Below, in pieces: positions 1 through 5,744 of a stretch of DNA of 6,757 bases. The position numbers and the translations under genes are program-made. The stretch's first letter is position 1. Each line of letters opens with the position of its first letter. The notes beneath the pieces are model-generated. The model had not been told where the DNA came from. It made no database searches and was given only the letters and a program-made list of their open reading frames with translations. Source of the stretch: an uncultured Treponema sp. (GTDB lineage Bacteria > Spirochaetota > Spirochaetia > Treponematales > Treponemataceae); contig CAJOPO010000518.1 of NCBI GenBank assembly GCA_905236315.1, positions 1 through 6,757 on the forward strand. The letters run 5' to 3'.

Positions 1-26
1 TGGTGATTTTTTAGAGAACCCGACGA

Positions 27-59
27 GTTTTAATTCCTGGTAATAGCAGGAATTAAAAC
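27..59. repeat. Perfect 13-bp inverted repeat with 7-base loop
   Basis: GTTTTAATTCCTG (27-39) and its exact complement (47-59) flank a seven-base loop. The stem is GC-richer next to the loop and AT-rich at its base. Its sequence differs from the repeat at 78-103. It has no U tract after the stem on either strand, so it could be a second, bidirectional stop or stability hairpin, or a palindrome bound by protein. The structure is certain and the function is not. Confidence 0.7.
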
Positions 60-77
60 ATCGCATTTTCAAAGTTA

Positions 78-103
78 CCTCTAAAAACTGAAGTTTTTAG
101 AGG
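78..103. repeat. Perfect inverted repeat after the cyclase gene (possible terminator)
   Basis: CCTCTAAAAACT and its exact complement are separated by two bases. As RNA this folds into an 11-bp stem closed by C-G with a four-base loop (UUCA on the minus strand). It begins 23 bases after the cyclase stop, where an operon terminator would be expected. The U-rich part lies inside the 3' arm near the loop and no clean U tract follows the stem, so it is not a textbook intrinsic terminator in either direction. A role in ending transcription or protecting the mRNA 3' end is inferred. Confidence 0.75.
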
Positions 104-126
104 CTCCCTCTTAAGATTTACAAATG

Positions 127-1914
127 CTATTTTGTATGGAAAGTTATCGCTCCGTCCCAATTTTCTGGGGGATTCGCTATAAACTCATTACATCTTTCAA
201 GCATAAGGGTCGCAGCCTTTTCTCCTGGCACTTCAAGGAGGGCTTTTTCAAAGTATTCTTTTGCAAGATTAAATATGCCCTGCTTATATAAACCAAAGCC
301 TTTTGAATATAAGTCTTTATATTCAGCACTAAAGTCATCTTCACTCTTATCAATGGCATATATAGGAACAGACTTCGCCTTGCCTTTTACTTTTACATCA
401 TCTAAATAACGGAATATAAAACTTCCCTCTGGAATATCTATCTTTACATCTTCACTAACTATAATCATAGTTCCGTAAGTTTTTGTAAGACCTTCAAGAC
501 GGCTTGCTAGGTTTACGCTGTCGCCAATAACGGTATAGTCTGTTTTATCGCTAGAACCTATGGAACCAACCGTTACATCTCCATAGTGAATACCAATACC
601 TATATTAAACTTCATTCCTTCAGGCATAACTAAATCCATCAACGGAACATCAGGCAAAGCCTCTCTCATCTCCATAGCGGCAGCAACTGCACGTGCAGCA
701 TTATCTTCATAGCTTATGGGCACTCCAAACTCTGCCATAATAGCGTCTCCAATAAACTTATCTATAGTACCGCCATGCTTTTTTATTACATTTACCATTG
801 CTGTAAAATATCTGTTTAGAAAGGCAACTAGGGTTTCAGGCTTATTGCGTTCACTTATGCTAGTAAAAGAGCGAATATCGCTAAACAAAATAGCAACCTT
901 TCGCTTTTCTCCAACAGCAGTATTTTTATCAGTTTCTGTATCAGTTGCCATAACAAGTTCGTCAATAATCTGCTCTGGCACAAAGCGACTAAAAGCCTTA
1001 CGAATATGTTTTTCAAAAAATATCTTTTTCTTTAGCCCTATAGCATTTTCTAAAATAGAATTTATATGCTCAGAGCAAAAGTTTAATAAATCAATCTGGC
1101 GCGCAGAAAAGTTTCCTTCTTTTACTACATTCAAGCTACCAAACATTTTTAGTGAAGAGTCCATAATAGGAATATTCTGATAGCAAGAAACTGGTATATC
1201 ATTTTGATGAAAACGTTCTAGCATTTTTGTCTGCATAAGCTGTTTAGGCACTATTCTTGCCATATTTACATCTGAATGAGATGTTTCAAAATCAGTAATG
1301 CACACTTTTAAGAAGTCTTGTATTTCCTCATCAGAAAAGTTAGAAGCACAAATATAATAGCCATAAGGAACGTTATCTTCTAATATGAACAGCGCACAAG
1401 CTGGTACTTGGCAAAAGTCTGCAAGCATATTTAAGAATTTTTCTATTATGCCATCCATATCTTCTAAGTTAGCAGTCATAGAAAAGATTTCATCTGTTAT
1501 AGCACTTTTTATAATGTCGTTTTGAACAGGAAAAGAAAGTTTATTGCTCCCCATCATTGCAGCAAGGGAATCTATATTTTCAACAATATTCTTTTCATTT
1601 AAAGAAGCAAGCATATCAGCCCCGCTGTTCTTTAAATAAAATTCCCCAAAAGGAAAATCATCTGCTGTATATATTCCCACAGGCATGGTCTTTAATTTAT
1701 CTACAGATTTTATAAGACGCACAAGCTCTATGCACTTAGGATTCTGACACTTAACATTTATAAAAACTGCATCGGGAGGGTTTCCAAACAAAGACCACAA
1801 AAACTTTATTCCATTAGGTTCAAACAATAGTTCAAAACCAGACTTCTTCAACTTGTTCATAAAAAGAGACTGTATAGTTGCCGTTGGTTCTAAGATTAAT
1901 ATTCGTTTACTCAT
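127..1914 (-). CDS. Class III adenylate (nucleotide) cyclase with pseudo-receiver and GAF-like N-terminus
   Basis: Predicted cyclase making cAMP from ATP, with no membrane segment seen. Residues 3-118 have receiver-fold sequence (KRILILEPTATIQ; PVGIYTADD; SGADMLASLN), but the acidic pair is Glu9-Pro10, the phosphoacceptor is Asn53 and the conserved Lys is Leu105, so Asp phosphorylation is unlikely. Residues about 140-295 are probably a GAF domain, a weak call. A typical pre-cyclase helix (FSRFVPEQIIDEL, 308-320) leads into the catalytic domain (about 336-522). Metal-binding aspartates are D346 (LFSDIRSF) and D390 (KFIGDAIM). The purine-specifying pair is K386 and T461 (DYTVIGDSVN), and transition-state residues are N468 and R472. 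Lys plus Thr is the class IIIb pattern and favours ATP. All catalytic residues are present. A TPR-like C-terminus (528-575) ends in PPENWDGAITF. It is the last gene, overlapping the previous one by eight bases; an AAAGGAG lies seven bases before the ATG. Confidence 0.93.
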   Translation of the reverse strand: MSKRILILEPTATIQSLFMNKLKKSGFELLFEPNGIKFLWSLFGNPPDAVFINVKCQNPKCIELVRLIKSVDKLKTMPVGIYTADDFPFGEFYLKNSGADMLASLNEKNIVENIDSLAAMMGSNKLSFPVQNDIIKSAITDEIFSMTANLEDMDGIIEKFLNMLADFCQVPACALFILEDNVPYGYYICASNFSDEEIQDFLKVCITDFETSHSDVNMARIVPKQLMQTKMLERFHQNDIPVSCYQNIPIMDSSLKMFGSLNVVKEGNFSARQIDLLNFCSEHINSILENAIGLKKKIFFEKHIRKAFSRFVPEQIIDELVMATDTETDKNTAVGEKRKVAILFSDIRSFTSISERNKPETLVAFLNRYFTAMVNVIKKHGGTIDKFIGDAIMAEFGVPISYEDNAARAVAAAMEMREALPDVPLMDLVMPEGMKFNIGIGIHYGDVTVGSIGSSDKTDYTVIGDSVNLASRLEGLTKTYGTMIIVSEDVKIDIPEGSFIFRYLDDVKVKGKAKSVPIYAIDKSEDDFSAEYKDLYSKGFGLYKQGIFNLAKEYFEKALLEVPGEKAATLMLERCNEFIANPPENWDGAITFHTK

Positions 1915-3418
1915 GTAACAGCTCCTTTACTGTTTGAATTAAATTATCACGCTTAAAGTTTTCTTTGCTTATAAAGGCATTTGCATTTTCAAAAGGCTTT
2001 GTTGCCATTACCACAACAGGAACATTTATGTAGTTTTCCAGATGACGTAAATTATCAAGTAAAATATCTCCGCTCATACGTGGCATAACGTCATCCGTAA
2101 TTACAAGGTCGTATTGTATGCGGTGAGCAAACTCCAATGCCTGTATGCCATCGCAAGCCATGTCTGCACTAAAACCATTGGAAGTTAATATTTCTTTTTC
2201 TATTTGCCTTGTAGTGTCCGAGTCATCCACAATAAGAATGCGGTGAATACGCTTCTTTGTACTAGATTCAAACTTCTTTACATCATAACCACGCAAAGAA
2301 CGGAATCTTTTTAATATCTCTGGCACAGACAAAATGGGAACCATATCATATTTTTCGTCAAAGCAAAATCCTTTGAACATATCAAAATTCTTAAATGTTG
2401 TGGGAAGAGGCTTGCCTACAATATAAACAAACTCCCTAACCCTCTCTACAATCATGCCAATCTTTTTGCCTTGATATTCAGCTATCAAAAGGGTATCAAG
2501 TTCATTATGTGCCTTAGGAGTTTGTCCTGGAAACAAAGATGACAAAGAATAAATAGGCACATCCTCTGGTTCTGCTTTTTCGTCTTCTTCATCTATTATT
2601 CTATAGTAACGCTGGTTCTGCTCTAATATGTAATTTACAGGGTCTTCGCTTACTACATCAAGAATATAATCTGAAGGAATAAAATACTTTTTTGAATTTG
2701 CAAAAACAAAAAAGCCATGCATATCTTGATGATGAATTGAAATTTGGTCTTGAGAGATAATCGATAATATTTGTTCATGAGATTGCAATAAGGCATTCTG
2801 CAACACTTGCATATCAGACACCAACAATCGCTGAACTTGCATTATATTTGAATATTGTTTTTCGTCATGAATAACTTTTAACTCTTCTAGTTGGTTATTT
2901 ATCTTATAGGAGCGGGCTATCATCTCTTCTTGCTCACCCAAGATTGCACTGATAGAAGAGGTATGGACGCTTAAAATATTTTCTTCTGCATTTTCACTAT
3001 GGTCAGTTGTATTCTTTTTATTTTGTTTTTTCTTAAATATACTAATATCAAATATTTCGCCAGAGGCCGCTTTATCACAATATAAGAGTTCTTGCTTTAT
3101 ATCAAACTCAGGAGACTCATCTTGTATATTTTGAATATCATTACAAACTTGATTTATCTTGATTGCTACAATATTAATAAGTTGCAAAACGTTTTCTGAA
3201 TATATAACGTTTTTATCGTGTATGCCTTGATAAACAGCTTCTAAAGCGCAGTAAAGTTTATAAATGGGGGTATAGTCTAAGATACGTGCAGTGTCTTTTA
3301 TTACAGAAAGTCGCTGCAATATAGCGTCTGTTTGCTCAGGAGAGCGACGTATATTATCAACAAAACCTTGAGTTTCTATAAAAAAACATTGCTGAACACT
3401 AGGCTCTACTTTTATCAT
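1907..3418 (-). CDS. Kinase-less CheA-derived/CheV-like protein: degenerate HPt, P5/CheW-like domain, receiver
   Basis: 503 residues; probable scaffold or phosphate sink in the chemosensory array. Residues about 5-95 look like an HPt four-helix domain (FFIETQGFVDNI; QRLSVIKDTARIL; YKLYCALEAVYQGI), but the phosphorylated His of HxxK(G) is replaced by Ser38 (SVIKD). A polar linker (129-147) and a long helical stretch (155-228), possibly a remnant of the CheA dimerisation helices, follow. No ATP-binding N, G1 or G2 box was found, so it cannot be a kinase. Residues 235-375 are CheW-like and resemble CheA P5, including VGKPLP (334-339) and a VPEIL end; the NLRG-like loop is replaced by an acidic stretch around 276-286. 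The receiver (392-503) keeps D398, D399, phosphoacceptor D442 and K485, but is short between strand 4 and that Lys. CheW-then-receiver order also fits CheV with an extra N-terminus. The two names cannot be separated here. An ATG behind GGAGGT sets the start. Confidence 0.85.
   Translation of the reverse strand: MIKVEPSVQQCFFIETQGFVDNIRRSPEQTDAILQRLSVIKDTARILDYTPIYKLYCALEAVYQGIHDKNVIYSENVLQLINIVAIKINQVCNDIQNIQDESPEFDIKQELLYCDKAASGEIFDISIFKKKQNKKNTTDHSENAEENILSVHTSSISAILGEQEEMIARSYKINNQLEELKVIHDEKQYSNIMQVQRLLVSDMQVLQNALLQSHEQILSIISQDQISIHHQDMHGFFVFANSKKYFIPSDYILDVVSEDPVNYILEQNQRYYRIIDEEDEKAEPEDVPIYSLSSLFPGQTPKAHNELDTLLIAEYQGKKIGMIVERVREFVYIVGKPLPTTFKNFDMFKGFCFDEKYDMVPILSVPEILKRFRSLRGYDVKKFESSTKKRIHRILIVDDSDTTRQIEKEILTSNGFSADMACDGIQALEFAHRIQYDLVITDDVMPRMSGDILLDNLRHLENYINVPVVVMATKPFENANAFISKENFKRDNLIQTVKELLHE
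1922..1928 (-). promoter_or_regulatory. Ribosome binding site of the cyclase gene, inside the CheA-like gene
   Basis: AAAGGAG on the minus strand, seven bases before the cyclase ATG at 1912-1914. It lies in the Lys-Glu codons close to the end of the preceding gene and supports the chosen start and coupling. Confidence 0.8.
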
Positions 3419-4284
3419 AAAAACGCACCTCCGCCTTGCTTTTGAAAATAAAACACGTTGCCATGAGACACCTTTTTTAACTCACTAGGGATTATTAAAG
3501 CATCCCATGCAGGAATTTCATTCATTGAAACAAAAAGATAAGAATTGGGAGCCATACAGTTTGTTGCAATAAACTTTAAAATCCTACTACGTACTTCCCT
3601 ACTAAAATAAATAAACACGTTTCGTATAAATACTATGTGCTGCCCGCGAGGAAGTGCAACTTGAAAAGATGAAGAAGTGTCTGATAATGAATATGCCATA
3701 TCTGCAAGATTTAATTTTTGTAACTTTATCTCTCTGCTTAACTCGCTAGGAAAAGTAAAACTGCCATCTTGTTTTTTATATGGCTCTAATAAAGAAGAAA
3801 AGGCTGCTCCGTCCACAGTCCTTAAAGACCGCGCCTTATACTCACCTTTCTTGCAAGTTTCTAAACACTCTGTATTTATATCACTAGCAGAAAGTTCTAC
3901 CTTTATCTTTAATGCCTTTGCCAAAAGCAAAAGAGAATACGCTTCTTCCCCACTAGAGCAAGCGGCACTCCATATTTTTACAGGAATGTTAGTCCTAGAA
4001 AGTTCTGGTAAAAGTTTATTTTTTAATAAGGCAAACTGTGCCTGTTCTCTAAAAAAATATGTTTCATTAACAGTAGAACTATTTACAAGGTCTACTATCT
4101 CTTGTTGATTAGCTAAGAGATACGAATAATAGTTAAAACTTCCTTTTCCTTTGTCTAAAGTTGCTATTCTGTTTTCTACATAACGTTTAATGCCCTCTTT
4201 ATGACTGTCGCGTGGCACTATACCTGTATACTGAGTAACTAATTTTATTATGTTGTCAAAATCTGTTGTTGTAATATTTTGCAA
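3415..4284 (-). CDS. cheR: CheR chemoreceptor glutamate methyltransferase
   Basis: SAM-dependent O-methyltransferase that methylates receptor glutamates in opposition to CheB. The 289 residues match the usual CheR length. An all-helical CheR_N domain (about 5-65) is followed by the signature TVNETYFFRE (71-80). Next come the SAM-binding strand and loop KIWSAACSSGEEAYS (103-117), the acidic end of strand 2 in SASDIN (D135), a GEYKARSLR segment (147-155) and the late motif FIRNVFIYF (219-227), the equivalent of the usual FCRNVMIYF. No TPR or other tether follows. The start is TTG: no in-frame Met occurs before residue 196, and an AGGAG lies seven bases upstream of the TTG, which is the first base after the cheB stop. 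The C-terminal Gly-Gly-Gly codons double as the ribosome site of the next gene, with which it shares an ATGA overlap. Confidence 0.96.
   Translation of the reverse strand: MQNITTTDFDNIIKLVTQYTGIVPRDSHKEGIKRYVENRIATLDKGKGSFNYYSYLLANQQEIVDLVNSSTVNETYFFREQAQFALLKNKLLPELSRTNIPVKIWSAACSSGEEAYSLLLLAKALKIKVELSASDINTECLETCKKGEYKARSLRTVDGAAFSSLLEPYKKQDGSFTFPSELSREIKLQKLNLADMAYSLSDTSSSFQVALPRGQHIVFIRNVFIYFSREVRSRILKFIATNCMAPNSYLFVSMNEIPAWDALIIPSELKKVSHGNVFYFQKQGGGAFL
3427..3432 (-). promoter_or_regulatory. Ribosome binding site of the CheA-like gene, inside cheR
   Basis: GGAGGT on the minus strand, eight bases before the ATG at 3416-3418. It is formed by the Gly-Gly-Gly codons at the C-terminus of CheR, so the CheR tail may be shaped by this signal. 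The ATGA overlap points to coupled translation. Confidence 0.8.
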
Positions 4285-5319
4285 TTATTTACTCCTAACT
4301 AATTGCAGCACTCTTGGGGCTATCTTTGGGCGTGGCAAAACTTCATTTGCAGCGTTTAACTCTATGGCAGCAGCGGGCATCCCAAACACAGCACATGTAG
4401 ACTTATCTTCCACTATTGTATAGCCACCGTTATCTACAATCTCTTTACAGCCTTCAGCTCCATCTCGCCCCATGCCAGTCATTAAAACTGCAAGGCAGGC
4501 ATTTTTATAATGCTCAGCGGCACTCCTAAATAATTTATTTACAGCAGGACGTAAAAAGCGTTCTGCTGGCTCGTTAGAAAGTTTTAGTATAGGCTCTCCG
4601 TTTGAGTTTATGTAGTCTATAACAAGATGAACGTTTGCAGGTGCCAAATACACATGCCCTGCCTTTGCCACCTCGCCGTCTTTTGCTAAAGACACAGAAA
4701 GATTAGGACAGCTCATATCAAACCAAGCTGCCATCTTTTTATCTGCATCCACATCTAAATGCTGAGTGTATAAAATAGGTAAGGGGAAATTATTACCAAG
4801 TCCTGTAAGAAAAACTTGAACAGCAGTTGGACCACCTGTAGACGCTCCTATACATAAAACCTTAAAAGAAGCGAAATTTACATTTTCTGTATTTATAACA
4901 GTATGAGATTTATGGGCATTTAGTGTTTTTGCTTTATTATACACTTTATCTATAAAAGGCTTTAAGCCACCTGTAGAAAGGGCAGAAAGAGGAGGCTTTA
5001 CTTCAAACAAGGCAGCCCCATTTGCAATGGCGTTTTCTTTTTGAGTGCGGTCTTCAGAAAATATTGCTACAGGAATATTTAATTCTCCTGTAAGGATTTG
5101 CAAGGCTTCTATGCCGTTTAACTCTGGCATATCAATATCGCTTATGACAATATCTACAGGATGTGTTTTTACATAGTCTATGGCTTTACGAGCATTAGAA
5201 ACCAATGCAACAACTTCAAAACGAGTGTCTACTTTTAAAGACTTTTCTAATATGCCTCGTATTATAGCAGAGTCATCAGCAATAAGAACTTTTATTTTTG
5301 CATTGGTACTATTGTTCAT
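4285..5319 (-). CDS. cheB: CheB chemoreceptor methylesterase/glutamine deamidase
   Basis: Cytoplasmic adaptation enzyme that removes methyl groups from receptor glutamates and deamidates glutamines, activated by phosphorylation. The 344 residues have the family's normal length and order. The N-terminal receiver (about 8-125) has acidic residues D15 and D16, phosphoacceptor D61 in VISDIDMP, switch S88 and K108 before Pro-Pro. The C-terminal CheB_methylest domain (about 150-342) has nucleophile S160 in CIGASTGGP, H187 in YTQH and D286 in MTGMGRDG, which form the usual Ser-His-Asp triad. LAPANVHL and ERFLRPAVNKLF are also family motifs. Nothing essential is missing. The ATG at 5317-5319 lies inside the end of cheW with an AAAGGA site eight bases upstream. 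Its TAA stop directly abuts the cheR start. A cognate CheA must supply phosphate, and none is encoded in the window. Confidence 0.96.
   Translation of the reverse strand: MNNSTNAKIKVLIADDSAIIRGILEKSLKVDTRFEVVALVSNARKAIDYVKTHPVDIVISDIDMPELNGIEALQILTGELNIPVAIFSEDRTQKENAIANGAALFEVKPPLSALSTGGLKPFIDKVYNKAKTLNAHKSHTVINTENVNFASFKVLCIGASTGGPTAVQVFLTGLGNNFPLPILYTQHLDVDADKKMAAWFDMSCPNLSVSLAKDGEVAKAGHVYLAPANVHLVIDYINSNGEPILKLSNEPAERFLRPAVNKLFRSAAEHYKNACLAVLMTGMGRDGAEGCKEIVDNGGYTIVEDKSTCAVFGMPAAAIELNAANEVLPRPKIAPRVLQLVRSK
4292..4296 (-). promoter_or_regulatory. Ribosome binding site that decides the TTG start of cheR
   Basis: AGGAG on the minus strand within the last codons of cheB. Seven bases separate it from TTG at 4282-4284, and the cheB TAA directly precedes that TTG. 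There is no in-frame ATG early in cheR, so this site is the main reason for accepting TTG as the start. Confidence 0.8.
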
Positions 5320-5725
5320 AACCTAAATCCTTTATTAATCTTTCTTCAATCATATCAGTATTAAGAAGTGGCACTTCATCATTTTTATATGCAATAGAAG
5401 TTTCTGAAATATCATCTTCTTCTGCTTCATAAAATAAATCTATATTAGAAATATGCAGACAAAACTGGTCATCATCTCTTTTAAAAACAAGAAAAGTCTT
5501 TTCTTCAATATTTGTACTCTGCACAATTTCATTAAACATAATTAGTGAATTAATTACCGTATACGGTCTACCGTGACAGTTTATAATTCCTTCAATATAA
5601 GAAGGCACAAAAGGTAAGTAATGCACCTTTGTGTCTTGCATAATTTCTTGCACAATGTTTGTATTTATAGCATAGCGTACACCGTTTACAGAGAAGATTA
5701 AAAAAGTAGTTGTATCTCCGTACAT
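5309..5725 (-). CDS. cheW: CheW-type chemotaxis coupling protein
   Basis: Small cytoplasmic adaptor expected to link the MCP tip to the P5 domain of a CheA. The 138 residues are essentially one CheW domain, a little shorter than E. coli CheW (167). Visible landmarks are the first strand FLIFSVNGVRYAI (8-20), IVQEI with E27 matching E38 of E. coli, the LPFVPSYIEGIIN segment (37-49) and the later strand TFLVFK. The usual NLRG loop reads NCHG, so the conserved Arg (R62 in E. coli) is His51, and an Arg sits two residues later at 53. The following VIDL-type strand reads VINSL. The ATG is fixed by a strong AGGAGG site five bases upstream. The 3' end overlaps cheB by 11 bases. Its place between an MCP and cheB/cheR supports the assignment. 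Copy-specific pairing with the neighbouring MCP is an inference. Confidence 0.93.
   Translation of the reverse strand: MYGDTTTFLIFSVNGVRYAINTNIVQEIMQDTKVHYLPFVPSYIEGIINCHGRPYTVINSLIMFNEIVQSTNIEEKTFLVFKRDDDQFCLHISNIDLFYEAEEDDISETSIAYKNDEVPLLNTDMIEERLIKDLGYEQ
5328..5333 (-). promoter_or_regulatory. Ribosome binding site of cheB, inside cheW
   Basis: AAAGGA on the minus strand, eight bases before the cheB ATG, within the last codons of cheW. It supports the ATG at 5317-5319 and translation coupled to cheW. Confidence 0.7.
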
Positions 5726-5730
5726 TCTCT

Positions 5731-5736
5731 CCTCCT
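5731..5736 (-). promoter_or_regulatory. Ribosome binding site of cheW
   Basis: A full AGGAGG on the minus strand, five bases before the cheW ATG, in the short gap after the MCP stop. It is the strongest site in the window and fixes the cheW start. No promoter can be recognised in the 19-base gap. Confidence 0.85.
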
Positions 5737-5744
5737 AAAGTATA

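Noticed and set aside
27..103. A CRISPR array or insertion-sequence end in the palindromic intergenic region.
   Set aside because: The two palindromes differ in sequence, there are no regularly spaced direct repeats or spacers, and no transposase or target duplication is visible.
177..359. A 60-codon minus-strand open frame inside the cyclase gene.
   Set aside because: It is an out-of-frame shadow of the TPR-like C-terminal region of the cyclase.
716..1180. Plus-strand open frames at 716-1180, 3677-4108, 5710-5994, 6040-6396 and 6078-6296.
   Set aside because: All lie antisense to well-supported genes, encode no recognisable domain, and are explained by the codon pattern of the opposite strand.
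1907..3418. Calling this gene cheA.
   Set aside because: There is no ATP-binding domain and the HPt histidine is replaced, so it cannot work as a CheA kinase.
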